64,000 nt of DNA from Microvirga makkahensis (GCF_009830105.1 NZ_WURB01000007.1:1-64000); one strand, 5' to 3'; positions 25,177-35,349 are shown, counted from the stretch's first letter. Notes: a model not told the origin generated them from the sequence alone. Numbers and translations are program-made.

Positions 25177-26373
25177 ATGATGGGCCCACTCAACGGAATG
25201 AAGGTCATTGATCTAACGCATGTCATGGCGGGGCCGACCTGCACGCTCATGCTGGCTGACATGGGAGCCGACGTCATCAAGATCGAGAAGTCACCCGACG
25301 GGGATGACACACGGCGCATGCTGCCCCCAAAGGTTGGTGACGAAGCCGCGGCCTACATGGTGATGAACCGGAACAAGCGCGGCGTAGTAATTGACCTCAA
25401 GACGGAAGGCGGCAAGAGGGTCTTGCGCCGGCTCGTGCTGTCTGCGGACGTCCTCGTCGAGAATTTCGGTCCTGGCGTGATGGAGCGCCTCGGCTTCGGC
25501 TATGAAGATTTGAAGAGGGACAATCCTGGGCTCATCTACTGCTCTCTCTCGGGCTTTGGCCGAACCGGTCCTTATAAGGATCGCCGCGGCTTCGATCTCG
25601 TGGCACAGGCCATGAGCGGCATCATGAGCTTCACGGGCGAACCGGGAGGAGCTCCCGCCAAGTGCGGCCCGCCGCTTTCCGACATCACCGCCGGAATTCT
25701 GGCAGCCATGGGTATTCTCGCTGCCTATACGCATCGTCTCAAGACCGGCGAAGGTCAGTGGGTCGAGACCTCGCTCTTCGAAGCGGCACTGGTACAGACC
25801 TACTGGCATTCAGCTATCGCTCTGGCGACCGGCGTTGCCCCCAAGGCGATGGGCTCGGCTCATCCACTCAATGCCCCGTACCAAGCGTTCCAAGCCTCGG
25901 ATGGCTGGATTGTGGTCGGAGGCGCCAATCAGACGAATTGGCTGCGCACGCTTGAGGCTATCGGGGCACCCGATCTTGCGGAGGATCCCCGGTTCCGTAC
26001 CGGCGCCGACCGTATGAGTCATCTGGCAGAGTTGGAGGCAGAGCTTGCACAGCGCTTCCGTACCAGGCCGGCGGCGCATTGGCTCGAAGTCTTGGACAGG
26101 AAAGGTGTGCCTTGCGGGCCTGTCTACGATATGCTGCAGGCTCTCGCCGATCCCCAGACCGCCGCACGACAGATGCTCGTCGAGGTTCAGCACTCAAAGC
26201 TTGGGCCTGTCAAGACGCTGGGCCTTCCTGTTAAGTTTTCCAGCACACCGGGCAAAGTGCACAAGGGCGCTCCCGTCTATGGCGAGGATACGCACGACGT
26301 TCTGATGCAAGCCGGATTCTCGGAGCAGGAAATCCATGCCTTCCAAGAGGAAGGAGCCGTGATCTGCGCCTAG
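25177..26373 (+). CDS. class III CoA-transferase (CaiB/BaiF family)
   Basis: The 398-residue product contains LNGMKVIDLTHVMAGPTCTLMLADMGADVIKIE, a family N-terminus, and the catalytic Asp region GFGRTGPYKDRRGFDLVAQAMSG, in which Asp near residue 143-147 carries the CoA in the formyl-CoA transferase mechanism. The KLKTGEGQWVETSL-like segment is also present (HRLKTGEGQWVETSLFEAA). It moves CoA between carboxylic acids. In this operon it could activate the substrate acid with a product CoA ester. Start at the first of two ATG codons at 25177. Confidence 0.9.
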   Translation: MMGPLNGMKVIDLTHVMAGPTCTLMLADMGADVIKIEKSPDGDDTRRMLPPKVGDEAAAYMVMNRNKRGVVIDLKTEGGKRVLRRLVLSADVLVENFGPGVMERLGFGYEDLKRDNPGLIYCSLSGFGRTGPYKDRRGFDLVAQAMSGIMSFTGEPGGAPAKCGPPLSDITAGILAAMGILAAYTHRLKTGEGQWVETSLFEAALVQTYWHSAIALATGVAPKAMGSAHPLNAPYQAFQASDGWIVVGGANQTNWLRTLEAIGAPDLAEDPRFRTGADRMSHLAELEAELAQRFRTRPAAHWLEVLDRKGVPCGPVYDMLQALADPQTAARQMLVEVQHSKLGPVKTLGLPVKFSSTPGKVHKGAPVYGEDTHDVLMQAGFSEQEIHAFQEEGAVICA

Positions 26374-26408
26374 AGCGGAGGTTGAACATCGGCCTTAGGG
26401 GAACTGCA

Positions 26409-27431
26409 ATGCAGAGTGGATCAGAAGGTAGGCCGGTCATTGCCCTGGCGATGGGCGATCCGGCCGGCATTAGCCCGGAACTAACGGCGAAGATCGCGGC
26501 TCTCAACGAGATACGGGCGGCTGCTCGACTGATCGTGATCGGAGACAGGCGAGTTTTCGATCGTGGAGCGGAGATTGCAGACGTTCGCCCTGATATCCGG
26601 AGCGTTGCCGCCGATGATCCGCTCGAAGCGGGTTCATGGCCGGTCTTCATCGATCTCGGCCATCTTGATCCTGCGACAGTGGAGCAAGGCGTGGCCTCCA
26701 TCGAGGGAGGCTCCTTTGCTCTGAAGAACTTCCGCCATGCCCTCGCCATGGCAAAACGCGGACTGGCCGATGCGGTCTGCTTTACACCGTTCAACAAGAA
26801 GGCGATGCGGCTCGCTCATCCATCCTACGATGACGAGATCAGCTTTTCGGCTGAGGAGATCGGGACAGCGGGCGCTGCAAGCGAGTTCAACATTCTCGAC
26901 AGGTTGTGGAACGCCCGCGTGACCTCCCATGTCCCGCTGTCGCAGGTTGCCAGCCTCATTACGCACGATCGTGTCTCAAGGAGCCTGCAGCTCGCCGACT
27001 CCTCGATGCGAAGAGCTGGTTTCGAACGGCCGCGGATTGCGGTTGCCGGACTGAACCCACACGCTGGTGATGGAGGTACTTTCGGGCGGGAGGAGATCGA
27101 CGTGATCGAGCCAGCGGTCGAGGAGGCCAGGGGCCGCGGCATCGAGGCGAGCGGACCGTTTCCTGCCGACACCGTGTTCCTCCGCGCCAAGAGCGGAGCA
27201 TTCGACGCCGTGTTGACCATGTATCATGACCAAGGCCAGATTGCGATGAAGCTGATGGGCTTCGACCGCGGCGTCACTCTGCTCGGCGGCTTCCCGTTCC
27301 CGATCTGCACGCCGGCGCACGGAACTGCCTACGACATTGCGGGCCAAGGGATCGCCAATATCGGCGCCACCCGGGCGGCCGTTCTGCTTGCGGCCGAGAT
27401 GGCCTCGTCCCATCAGCGGGCTCCGGCGTAA
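26409..27431 (+). CDS. PdxA-like 4-phosphoerythronate/4-hydroxythreonine-phosphate dehydrogenase family protein
   Basis: A 340-residue PdxA-family dehydrogenase has ALAMGDPAGISPELTAKI at the start, CFTPFNKKAM, NPHAGDGGTFGREE, TVFLRAKSGAFDAVLTMYHDQGQIAMK with the metal-binding His, and GTAYDIAGQGIANI. Many genomes carry a second PdxA-like protein (PdxA2 group) in sugar-acid or aromatic-acid catabolic operons rather than in vitamin B6 synthesis, and this context suggests the same. The His in the first metal site appears shifted (LAHPSYDDE). The ATG at 26409 follows AGGGGAA; an upstream in-frame TTG also exists. Confidence 0.83.
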   Translation: MQSGSEGRPVIALAMGDPAGISPELTAKIAALNEIRAAARLIVIGDRRVFDRGAEIADVRPDIRSVAADDPLEAGSWPVFIDLGHLDPATVEQGVASIEGGSFALKNFRHALAMAKRGLADAVCFTPFNKKAMRLAHPSYDDEISFSAEEIGTAGAASEFNILDRLWNARVTSHVPLSQVASLITHDRVSRSLQLADSSMRRAGFERPRIAVAGLNPHAGDGGTFGREEIDVIEPAVEEARGRGIEASGPFPADTVFLRAKSGAFDAVLTMYHDQGQIAMKLMGFDRGVTLLGGFPFPICTPAHGTAYDIAGQGIANIGATRAAVLLAAEMASSHQRAPA

Positions 27432-27433
27432 GT

Positions 27434-27454
27434 GTGAGGGGCCCAGCCCCTCAC
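27434..27454. terminator. bidirectional hairpin terminator
   Basis: GTGAGGGGC and GCCCCTCAC pair perfectly (9 bases) around a CCA loop in the 26-base gap between two convergent genes. The tight fit in the gap supports use in both directions, though no T-tract follows. Confidence 0.65.
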
Positions 27455-27457
27455 CAT

Positions 27458-28618
27458 CTATGGCGGGCCAAGCGCCAGAATAGAGAGAGCCAGCGCCTGC
27501 GCGCGCGGAACCATGGTATCGAGTTCCAGATATTCGTCCGGGCTGTGAGCCTTGCCGCCGCAGGGTCCGGTCGCACAGAGGGTGGCTGCGCCCATCATGG
27601 CGGCAAAACCTGAATCGGCGCACCCGCCTGTGAATTCCTCTTCGATCGTAAGTCCGACGCGGCGTGCGCATCCGGCATAAAGCTCGAACAGCCGACGCGA
27701 GGCTGCCGACGGCACGAGGGGGACGAACTCGCCCAGGATCTCCAGATTCGCCTTAGTGCCCTTCACGAAGGAAGTGGCGGCGATCTTCTCGATCTTTGCA
27801 ACGACCTCGGCGCGATCCTGTGGCTCGAGATAGCGCAGATCGATCTCGGCATGGGCGTGCGGGGCAACTGTGTTCACCGATGTTCCTCCCGAGACGAGCC
27901 CGACATTCAAGGTGATACCCCGCTCCAGGTCAGTCAGCGCATGAAGCGCGCTAATCTTCCGTGCAAGCTCTTCAATAGCGCTTACGCCTTGTTCGAAATT
28001 AACTCCCGAATGCGCGGGAACGCCCAGGATCGCCAGTCGCATGAACACCCCGCCCTTGCGGCCCGTCACGACATTCCCGCTCGGACGCCCTGGCTCGGCA
28101 TTGAAGACGGCGCGGGCCCGGCGGGCCTCCTGCTCGATGAGCACGCGGGACGACGGCGAGGCGATCTCCTCGTCGCTGGTGTAGAGCCCGACGAGCGGGC
28201 CCAGCGCTCCGAATTTTGCGAAGGCTGCGAGCACGAAGCTGTTCATCACGAGGCCCGCCTTCATGTCCGCGACGCCCGGCCCATAAGCGCGCCCGCCTTC
28301 GATGTGGAACGGGCGCCGCTGTGCCTCTCCCTGTGGAAAGACCGTATCGCGATGCCCCATCAGCAAAATTGGCCTTCGGTTCTCATCAGGCTCGCCGAGA
28401 GTGGCCCTGAGGGCGTCGCCAAAGCGCGTGTGCGGGATCGTCTCACACTTGAGGCCGGCGCTCACAAGGAAGCTGCGGATATGATCCCGGACCCGGTCGA
28501 CTCCCTCTTTGTTGTAGCTCCCGCTATCCGTGTCGACGAGCAGGCGCAGTTGATCGATCATTGCCTGCTTTTGGCTATCCAGCCATTCGAGGATTGTCGT
28601 TTCCAAGGTCGTGTTCAA
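27458..28618 (-). CDS. M20-family metallopeptidase (glutamate carboxypeptidase-like)
   Basis: A 386-residue dizinc amidohydrolase of the CPG2/M20A type. Ligands and catalytic residues are visible in LLMGHRDTVFPQG (His, Asp), GPGVADMKAG (bridging Asp), YTSDEEIASP (Glu-Glu) and GKAHSPDEYLEL near the C-terminus (last His). The dimerisation (lid) domain lies around residues 190-300. No signal peptide. Enzymes of this type release C-terminal amino acids such as glutamate from N-acyl or folate-like substrates. It converges on the pdxA-like gene and lies next to a LysR regulator and a peptide-type importer. Confidence 0.88.
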   Translation of the reverse strand: MNTTLETTILEWLDSQKQAMIDQLRLLVDTDSGSYNKEGVDRVRDHIRSFLVSAGLKCETIPHTRFGDALRATLGEPDENRRPILLMGHRDTVFPQGEAQRRPFHIEGGRAYGPGVADMKAGLVMNSFVLAAFAKFGALGPLVGLYTSDEEIASPSSRVLIEQEARRARAVFNAEPGRPSGNVVTGRKGGVFMRLAILGVPAHSGVNFEQGVSAIEELARKISALHALTDLERGITLNVGLVSGGTSVNTVAPHAHAEIDLRYLEPQDRAEVVAKIEKIAATSFVKGTKANLEILGEFVPLVPSAASRRLFELYAGCARRVGLTIEEEFTGGCADSGFAAMMGAATLCATGPCGGKAHSPDEYLELDTMVPRAQALALSILALGPP

Positions 28619-28688
28619 TGAGGTTTTCTCCCGTCTGGCGGCATTCTAGCCGTTTATCAGATTTCATGAACTCATCGGAGATAGCGAG

Positions 28689-29624
28689 CTAATCTCCGGC
28701 CCCTTCCGTTCCTGCAGAGGGCTGGGTTGCTCCTGGCGTTTCCAGTTCTGTAATAAGGAAACGGATGAAGTCCTGGGTCGTCTGCGGCAGGGTGCGGCCC
28801 AGCATGGTCTGGATCTGCATATTACGCTCGAGAAATCTCGCCTCTTCGAATGGAACGATCGCAAGATGGCCGTCACGCACCGCCCGTCGCGCTGAAATGT
28901 ACGTGGAGAAGGTTATCGCGCCGCCAAGCTGGCAGAGGGTGAAAAGGCTGGCGATATTCGTCGAGCTGACGACTGGTTCGAGAGCGATCCCCTTTGTCGC
29001 ACAGAAGATGTCCAGCACCCGCCTGATCGTCGCCGCATCGTCCAGAATCGCAATAGGATATTCGAAGAGCTCCGCGATGGAAACGTGCCCGCGCCCAATC
29101 AGAGGGTGATCGGTGCTTGCTAGCGCAAAGGCAGGCATGGCCCTTTGCCATTGGATGCGCACCCCACCCTCGGGAGACAAGGAGAATGTGATGCCCACGT
29201 CCACCTCACCTTCTTGGACACAGGACACCACATTCGCAGGCTGTACCACCTTGATGTCGAACATGACTTGCGGGCGAACTTTGCGAAAGTCGTGGATGAT
29301 TTCTGGAACGAAACTGAGTGCGAGCCCCTCGGTGACGCCAAGGCGGATGAGGCCACGCGTGGCGCTCTTCAGCTCCCGGATCTCCTTCTGGATCTGGTCG
29401 CTCTCGAGCGTTGCGCGCTGCGCATAGGAAGCCAAGAGCCGCCCTGCATGGGTCAAAATCATGCCGCGCGACCGACGTTCGAATAGAGGCGTTCCATACT
29501 CCTCCTCAAGCTTAGCCACTTGCCGGCTGATCGCCGATGCTGCGACACGCAGCCGCTCTGCTGCCGCGCTTACGGACCCCGTACGCGCGACCTCAAGAAA
29601 GTAGCGCAAGGCTGACTGATGCAT
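28689..29624 (-). CDS. LysR-family transcriptional regulator
   Basis: The 311-residue regulator has the N-terminal helix-turn-helix (ALRYFLEVARTGSVSAAAERLRVAASAISRQVAKLEEEYGTPLFERR) and a C-terminal effector domain. It is divergent from the binding-protein gene of the peptide-type importer, so it likely controls that operon, and perhaps the M20 peptidase downstream on its own strand. The ATG at 29624 follows GGTGAG; a GTG at 29636 is possible. The tail from about residue 297 (PGATQPSAGTEGAGD) is low-complexity. Confidence 0.9.
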   Translation of the reverse strand: MHQSALRYFLEVARTGSVSAAAERLRVAASAISRQVAKLEEEYGTPLFERRSRGMILTHAGRLLASYAQRATLESDQIQKEIRELKSATRGLIRLGVTEGLALSFVPEIIHDFRKVRPQVMFDIKVVQPANVVSCVQEGEVDVGITFSLSPEGGVRIQWQRAMPAFALASTDHPLIGRGHVSIAELFEYPIAILDDAATIRRVLDIFCATKGIALEPVVSSTNIASLFTLCQLGGAITFSTYISARRAVRDGHLAIVPFEEARFLERNMQIQTMLGRTLPQTTQDFIRFLITELETPGATQPSAGTEGAGD

Positions 29625-29728
29625 CGATGGACTCACCGCTTTGCCGTTTCAGCAACGATCCTTTCTAATCATTCTTGTTGCAGCAAGTCATTATTCTTGG
29701 CAGGCTCGGAATGGTTTCGCACCTCCGA

Positions 29729-29745
29729 GTGATCGGAAAGATCAC
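29729..29745. promoter_or_regulatory. inverted repeat in lysR/ABC importer divergent promoter
   Basis: GTGATC and GATCAC face each other across GGAAA, 50 bases before the binding-protein start. Position fits an operator for the LysR regulator, but the typical T-N11-A frame is not clear. Confidence 0.3.
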
Positions 29746-29794
29746 CGGCGCGGAGTTAAAGAAAGAAAATAACAAGTAGTGTTCCGGAGGACCA

Positions 29795-31330
29795 ATGATG
29801 AGCTTCACACGTAAGGCAACCCTGTTCAGTCTCGCCTCGACCGCGCTCCTGTCCAGCGTCTTGACAGCCCCGGCCCTTGCCGGAAAAGCCGAAAACACCA
29901 TCCGGTTCGCCTATGATCAGGCGCCGGAGAACGTCGACCCATTCTTCAACAACGTGCGTATCGGCGTCATCATCGGCCAGCACGTTTGGGACACCCTCGT
30001 TTACCGCGACCCTAACACCAACGAGTATAAGGGCCAGCTCGCGACGGCATGGCGTCAAATCGACGACCGCACCATCGAGTTCGACCTGCGCCAAGGCGTG
30101 AAGTTCCACAATGGTGAGGAGTTCGACGCCGACGACGTGGTCTACACGCTGAACTTCGTGTCCAAGCCCGAGAACAAGGTCGTTACCCAGAACAACGTGA
30201 GCTGGATCGAAAAGGCCGAGAAGCTGGATAAGTACAAGGTCCGCCTCACGACCAAGCAGGTCTTTCCGGCGGCCATCGAGTATCTCGCAGGCCCTGTCGT
30301 CATTCACCCTAACGAGTATTACGAGAAGGTCGGCCCCAAGGGGCAGAACGACAAGCCTGTCGGCTCTGGCCCCTACAAGGTGACGAACTACGTCCCAGGC
30401 AAGTCGATCACCCTTGAAAAGAACCCCGACTACTTCAAGGACTCGCCGAAGGCGCAGCCCAAGATCGGCAAGATCGAAATCCGCTTCATTCCGGACCGTC
30501 AGACCCAAATGGCGGAGGTGATCTCCAACGGCATCGACTTCATCATGCACGTGCCGAAGGATCAGGCCGAGCAGCTCGAGGCCGTGCCAACCCTCCAGGT
30601 CGTCTCCGGCGAGACCATGCGGATTGTGTTCATGCAGATGAACACGCTTGAGAATACGCCTGCCCCGGCGCTCAAGGACGAGCGCGTGCGCAAGGCCATC
30701 ATCCACGCCATCGACCGCGAGAGCATGGTCAAGTCGATCGTCGGCGCGGGCTCGCGCGTGATCCACACCATCTGCTTCCCGAGCCAGTTCGGATGCACCG
30801 ACGAGGGCGCTACGCGCTATCCTTACGATCCTGCCAAGGCGAAGCAGCTCCTGAGCGAGGCAGGATTTGCTAACGGACTTCAGCTCGACATTCTTGCCTA
30901 CCGCGAGCGCAACCAGACCGAGGCCCTGATCGGCTATCTCCAGGCCGTCGGCATCAAGACCAATCTGCGCTTCCTGCAATATGCCGCCATGCGCGAGCAG
31001 GTCGCCAGCAACAAGGCGATGCTCACGCACCAGACCTGGGGCTCGTTCTCGGTCAACGACGTCTCCGCCGCGACCCCGAACTACTTCGCCTTCCGGTCCG
31101 AGGACATCACCCGTGATCCGCAGGTGCGCGATCTCCTCGGGAAGGGCGACAACTCGGTTGATCCGGAAGTCCGCAAGGAAGCCTACAAATCCGCCCTGAA
31201 GATCATTGCCGACAAGGCCTATGCCGTGCCGCTGTATTCGCTGCCGGTCTACTACGTCGCCACGGCGGATCTGAACTTCAAGGCGTACCCGGACGAAATG
31301 CCCCGCTTCTGGGAGATGACCTGGAAGTAG
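29795..31330 (+). CDS. dipeptide-type ABC transporter substrate-binding protein
   Basis: A 511-residue family 5 binding protein has a signal peptide (LASTALLSSVLTAPALAGKA) and the domain pattern of DppA/OppA proteins: EFDLRQGVKFHNGEEFDADDVVYT, YVPGKSITLEKNPDYFKD, VRKAIIHAIDRESMVK, and YPYDPAKAKQLLSEAG. It binds the ligand in the periplasm and delivers it to the two permeases encoded downstream. A CCGGAGGACC ribosome site precedes the ATG. The ligand could be a short peptide, N-acyl amino acid or other oligo-amide, as suggested by the two flanking M20 peptidases. Confidence 0.92.
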   Translation: MMSFTRKATLFSLASTALLSSVLTAPALAGKAENTIRFAYDQAPENVDPFFNNVRIGVIIGQHVWDTLVYRDPNTNEYKGQLATAWRQIDDRTIEFDLRQGVKFHNGEEFDADDVVYTLNFVSKPENKVVTQNNVSWIEKAEKLDKYKVRLTTKQVFPAAIEYLAGPVVIHPNEYYEKVGPKGQNDKPVGSGPYKVTNYVPGKSITLEKNPDYFKDSPKAQPKIGKIEIRFIPDRQTQMAEVISNGIDFIMHVPKDQAEQLEAVPTLQVVSGETMRIVFMQMNTLENTPAPALKDERVRKAIIHAIDRESMVKSIVGAGSRVIHTICFPSQFGCTDEGATRYPYDPAKAKQLLSEAGFANGLQLDILAYRERNQTEALIGYLQAVGIKTNLRFLQYAAMREQVASNKAMLTHQTWGSFSVNDVSAATPNYFAFRSEDITRDPQVRDLLGKGDNSVDPEVRKEAYKSALKIIADKAYAVPLYSLPVYYVATADLNFKAYPDEMPRFWEMTWK

Positions 31331-31345
31331 GCCGGCGCGCCTGGA

Positions 31346-31376
31346 GACCGGAGCGGACCATCGATCCGCTCCGGTC
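31346..31376 (+). promoter_or_regulatory. strong hairpin between binding-protein and permease genes
   Basis: GACCGGAGCGGA and TCCGCTCCGGTC form a perfect 12-base stem with a 7-base loop, 15 bases after the binding-protein stop. It likely stabilises the upstream message or partly ends transcription, so that binding protein exceeds permease. Confidence 0.7.
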
Positions 31377-31520
31377 CTGACCTTGTCAGAAGAAAACGCA
31401 GATGCGGCATGAGCGCGTCATGACACATCCTGTCCGACGTCGGTCCGATTCCGTTGTGAGAATGCGGTAACGGCCTGGGCAGGCAGGTGATCCAATATCG
31501 GATCAACACGGAGCATTGCC

Positions 31521-32438
31521 GTGATCGGCTATATCCTAAAACGTCTGGGCCTGGCGCTCCTCGTGGCGCTCGCAGTCTCGGCCATCACCTTCTTTCTTCT
31601 GCGCCTCTCGGGCGACGTCGCGCTCGCCATTGCGGGCGAAGGCGCGCAGAAGGAAGACTTGGACCTCATCCGGAAGACCTACGGCCTCGACCGACCGCTC
31701 GTCGTGCAATATGTCGACTGGCTCTGGCAGACGCTTCAGGGCGATTTCGGGACCTCTCTCTACTTCAAGACAGATGTGAGCAGGCTCGTCCTCGACAAGC
31801 TGCCCACCACGATCATTCTCGGCTTCACGGCGCTGGGCTTTGCCCTGCTCATCGCGATCCCCCTCGGCGTTCTAGCGGCGGTCTACGCGAACAGCTGGAT
31901 CGACCGACTGGCTCTTGCCATAGCCGTGGTAGGGCAGGCACTGCCCAATTTCTTCTTCGCTCTCATCCTCGTGATGGTCTTCTCCATCACCCTTCGCTGG
32001 CTGCCGGTCTCGGGCTCGGGCACGTGGCTCCATTTCATCATGCCTACCATCGCACTCGGCTACTACGTCGCGCCAGCCTTCATGCGCCTCATCCGCGCCG
32101 GCATGATCGAGGTTCTGTCCGCAGACTATATCCGTACCGCGCGCGCCAAAGGACTGCCCACCCACAAGGTCATCTTCAAGCATGCGCTGCGGAACGCGGT
32201 CGTGCCCGTAGTGGCGCTCACAGCCGTGCAGCTGGGTTTCCTGCTCGGCGGATCAGTCGTCATCGAAACGATCTTCGCCCTGGATGGATTGGGGTATCTC
32301 GCCTACCAGAGCATCACGTACAAGGACTTCCCCGTCATGCAGGTCATCGTCCTGCTTCTATCGATTCTCTACGTGCTCCTGACGCTTGCCTCCGACATCG
32401 CCAACGCGTGGCTGGATCCGCGCATCCGGGTGGCCTGA
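31521..32438 (+). CDS. dipeptide-type ABC transporter permease (DppB-like)
   Basis: The 305-residue permease starts with GTG at 31521 (VIGYILKRLGLALLVALAVSAITFFLLRLSGD) and has six membrane segments. It carries the DppB EAA loop (YIRTARAKGLPTHKVIFKHALRNAVVPVVAL) and ends with LASDIANAWLDPRIRV, a family signature. It overlaps nothing upstream (190-base gap with the hairpin) and is followed one base later by the second permease. Confidence 0.92.
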   Translation: MIGYILKRLGLALLVALAVSAITFFLLRLSGDVALAIAGEGAQKEDLDLIRKTYGLDRPLVVQYVDWLWQTLQGDFGTSLYFKTDVSRLVLDKLPTTIILGFTALGFALLIAIPLGVLAAVYANSWIDRLALAIAVVGQALPNFFFALILVMVFSITLRWLPVSGSGTWLHFIMPTIALGYYVAPAFMRLIRAGMIEVLSADYIRTARAKGLPTHKVIFKHALRNAVVPVVALTAVQLGFLLGGSVVIETIFALDGLGYLAYQSITYKDFPVMQVIVLLLSILYVLLTLASDIANAWLDPRIRVA

Positions 32439-32439
32439 T

Positions 32440-33336
32440 ATGACCGATACCATTCTCTCCGTACCGACGGTGGCGGAAGCGACGCCCGGCATGCGGCTCG
32501 CCCGTCGCTTCCTGGGTCAGAAGGCTTTCGTCATCGGGGCAGGCATCCTCACGGTCATCATAGGGCTGGCCCTGCTCGCGCCGCTGATTGCACCGCACGA
32601 TCCCTATGCGCAGAACCTCGCCCTTCGGAACATACCTCCCGTCTGGTACGCGAAGGGATCGTGGCTGCACCCGCTCGGAACGGACCAGCTCGGGCGCGAT
32701 TATCTCTCCCGCGTGCTCTACGGCGCGCGGATCTCTCTCCTGATCGGCGTCAGCGTCGTCCTGATTTCAGGAATCATCGGCACGACGCTTGGCCTGATGG
32801 CGGGCTATTTCGGCGGCAAGATCGACCTTCTGGTGACCTTTCTCGTCACCACCCGCCTGTCGATGCCGGTGATCCTCGTAGCCCTCGCAGTGGTAGCCAT
32901 GGTCGGCGGCTCCCTGTGGATTGTCATCCTGGTGCTCGGCCTTCTCAAATGGGATCGGTTTGCGGTCGTGATGCGCAGCGCGACCCAACAGGTCCGCTCC
33001 CTTGACTACGTTGCCGCGGCGGAAGCCGCAGGGGCGTCGACCACGCGCATCATTCTCCGGGAGGTGCTGCCGAACATCGCCCCCCATCTCATTGTCGTCG
33101 CAACCCTTGAGGCTGCGAGCGCCATCCTGCTGGAGGCTGCCCTCTCCTTCCTCGGCCTCGGCGTTCAGCCACCCCTGCCCTCGTGGGGCCTCATGATCTC
33201 TGAGGCGAAAGCCTACATGTTCTTCTCTTTCTGGCTCATAGCCATTCCGGGAACGGCGTTGGCGCTGCTGATCTTCGCCATCAACCTCGCAGGCGACGGC
33301 CTGCGCGACGTGATTTCGCCGGAAGGACGGGTCTGA
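32440..33336 (+). CDS. dipeptide-type ABC transporter permease (DppC-like)
   Basis: The 298-residue permease has the DppC pattern: LGTDQLGRDYLSRVLYGARISLLIGV, the EAA loop YVAAAEAAGASTTRIILREVLPNIAPHLIV, and ALSFLGLGVQPPLPSWGLMI. The start ATG at 32440 lies one base after the previous stop. It completes the membrane part of the importer. Confidence 0.92.
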   Translation: MTDTILSVPTVAEATPGMRLARRFLGQKAFVIGAGILTVIIGLALLAPLIAPHDPYAQNLALRNIPPVWYAKGSWLHPLGTDQLGRDYLSRVLYGARISLLIGVSVVLISGIIGTTLGLMAGYFGGKIDLLVTFLVTTRLSMPVILVALAVVAMVGGSLWIVILVLGLLKWDRFAVVMRSATQQVRSLDYVAAAEAAGASTTRIILREVLPNIAPHLIVVATLEAASAILLEAALSFLGLGVQPPLPSWGLMISEAKAYMFFSFWLIAIPGTALALLIFAINLAGDGLRDVISPEGRV

Positions 33337-33340
33337 GCCA

Positions 33341-34315
33341 ATGAGCGAAACAATCCTCGACGTTGACGGTCTGAGCGTCGACATCGCCACTCCGCGCGGC
33401 GCTCTTCATGCGGTGCGCGACATCTCGTTCTCGGTGAAGCGTGGCGAAACCCTCTGCCTCGTCGGCGAATCCGGGTGCGGCAAATCGATGACCTCTCTCG
33501 CCATCATGGATCTCCTGCCTAAGGCCGCGACTCGAACAGCCCGGCGCCTCACCTTCGCTGACGAGGATCTCGGAAAGGCCAGCCGCAAGCGTGTCAATGC
33601 TCTGCGCGGCGACCGCATGGCGATGATCTTCCAGGAGCCGATGACAGCGCTGAACCCGGCCTACACGATCGGAAACCAGCTCGTAGAGGCTTATCGCCAG
33701 CATCGCAACGCGAGCGAGGCGGAAGCGCGGGAGCAGGCAGTTCATCTGCTCGACAAGGTCGGCATCGCATCGGCGGCCCAGCGCCTCGGGCAGTACCCGC
33801 ACCAGCTCTCCGGCGGCCTGCGGCAACGCGTCATGATCGCGATGGCGCTGATGTGCGGACCTGACCTGCTGATCGCGGACGAGCCCACGACAGCCCTCGA
33901 TGTGACGATCCAGGCGCAGATCCTGCGCCTCCTCGCCGACCTGCAGCGCGAGCTCGGCATCGCGATGGTGCTCATCACCCACGATCTCGGTATCGTGGCG
34001 CGCATCGCCGACCGTGTGGCTGTCATGTACGCCGGCCAGATCGTTGAGGAAGGACCGACGGCCTCTCTCTTCGCCAACCCGCGACATCCGTACACGCAGG
34101 GACTGATCGATTGCATTCCGGTGCCGGGCCGCACCGTTCCGGGCGGGAGGCTCGGCACCATTCCGGGCGTGGTGCCCTCACTCGTCGGCGAGATTCGGGG
34201 CTGCAGCTTCCGCGACCGCTGCAGCCATGCCCGTGACATCTGCGCCGCGACGGTACCCCTGAAAGAAACAGCAGACGGCCACCAATGGCGTTGCATTCTG
34301 GAGAACGCAGTATGA
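33341..34315 (+). CDS. dipeptide-type ABC transporter ATP-binding protein (DppD-like)
   Basis: A 324-residue ATPase with Walker [10 protein letters not shown], signature [15 protein letters not shown] and Walker [13 protein letters not shown]. The C-terminal oligopeptide-transporter extension carries four Cys in [17 protein letters not shown], which in relatives binds an iron-sulfur cluster. The motif GGLRQR differs by one residue from the usual GGMRQR. It is coupled to the next ATPase by ATGA. Confidence 0.92.
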   Translation: MSETILDVDGLSVDIATPRGALHAVRDISFSVKRGETLCLVGESGCGKSMTSLAIMDLLPKAATRTARRLTFADEDLGKASRKRVNALRGDRMAMIFQEPMTALNPAYTIGNQLVEAYRQHRNASEAEAREQAVHLLDKVGIASAAQRLGQYPHQLSGGLRQRVMIAMALMCGPDLLIADEPTTALDVTIQAQILRLLADLQRELGIAMVLITHDLGIVARIADRVAVMYAGQIVEEGPTASLFANPRHPYTQGLIDCIPVPGRTVPGGRLGTIPGVVPSLVGEIRGCSFRDRCSHARDICAATVPLKETADGHQWRCILENAV

Positions 34316-35349
34316 CGGCGCTCCTCGAAGCCCACGATCTCACCCGTTCCTTCGAAGTGAGCCAGGGCATGTTCAAAGCGCGTCGGAAGCTGCATGCCGT
34401 CAACGGCATCAGCCTCGACATCCGCAAGGGAGAGGTGCTCGGGATCGTGGGCGAGTCCGGCTGTGGAAAGTCCACGCTCGCCCGCATGCTCCTTGGACTC
34501 CTGCCGCCAACAGAAGGCGGCATCACGCTCGACGGAACGGACATCCGCTCCCTCGGACGGAAGGGCATGGCCCGACGGGTGCAGCCCGTGTTCCAGGATC
34601 CCTATTCCTCGCTCAATCCCCGGCGGACAGTCGCGTCGATCGTGGCCCTGCCGCTTGAGGTCCATGGCATCGGAACCGCGGCGGAGAGGCGCAAGCAGGC
34701 ACTCGGAATCCTCGACAAGGTGGGCCTGCCCCAGCGCTTCGCCGATCGCTATCCCCGCGAGCTCTCGGGTGGTCAACGCCAGCGCGTGGCGATCGCCCGG
34801 GCCCTTGTCATGAACCCGGAGGTCGTTGTCTGCGATGAACCGACCTCTGCGCTTGACGTTTCCGTCCAGTCGCAGATCCTCAACCTGCTGATGGATCTGC
34901 GCCGTGACCTCGGCCTTACTTACGTGTTCATCAGCCATAACCTCGCCGTGGTCGAACATATCGCGACCCGCGTGGCGGTCATGTACCTCGGCCGCGTGGT
35001 CGAATTGGCCGAAACGGAAGCCCTCTTCAGAACGCCACGGCATCCCTACACCAAGGCGCTTCTGGCCTCCGTCCTGACGCCGGAACCCGGACAGGGTATT
35101 CCGGAGACCGGGCTCGGCCTTGCCTTTCCCGATCCTCTTAACCCGCCGTCCGGCTGCCCGTTCCATCCACGCTGCCCTGCGCGGATATCCCAATGCAGCA
35201 CCACCGTGCCGCGCCTCCTCCAGTTCGGGCGGGATGCAGTGGCCTGTCATCTTCATGATGCCGGGCAGAGCATCCCATCCCCCAGTGATGATGGCGCCAC
35301 CATGCGCCATTCCCTTCCCTTGCCGCAAAAGAGGAAACAATCCGAATGA
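34312..35349 (+). CDS. dipeptide-type ABC transporter ATP-binding protein (DppF-like)
   Basis: A 345-residue ATPase with Walker [24 protein letters not shown], signature [15 protein letters not shown], Walker [13 protein letters not shown], and the C-terminal Cys cluster region [20 protein letters not shown]. The ATG at 34312 overlaps the previous stop. The last 30 residues are a polar tail that overlaps the start of the peptidase gene by ATGA. Confidence 0.92.
   Translation: MTALLEAHDLTRSFEVSQGMFKARRKLHAVNGISLDIRKGEVLGIVGESGCGKSTLARMLLGLLPPTEGGITLDGTDIRSLGRKGMARRVQPVFQDPYSSLNPRRTVASIVALPLEVHGIGTAAERRKQALGILDKVGLPQRFADRYPRELSGGQRQRVAIARALVMNPEVVVCDEPTSALDVSVQSQILNLLMDLRRDLGLTYVFISHNLAVVEHIATRVAVMYLGRVVELAETEALFRTPRHPYTKALLASVLTPEPGQGIPETGLGLAFPDPLNPPSGCPFHPRCPARISQCSTTVPRLLQFGRDAVACHLHDAGQSIPSPSDDGATMRHSLPLPQKRKQSE

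Noticed and set aside
29756-31030. Long reverse-strand open frame (424 codons)
   Set aside because: Antisense to the peptide-binding protein gene; composition (Leu, Val, His, Asp-rich repeats) is an artefact of the opposite strand.
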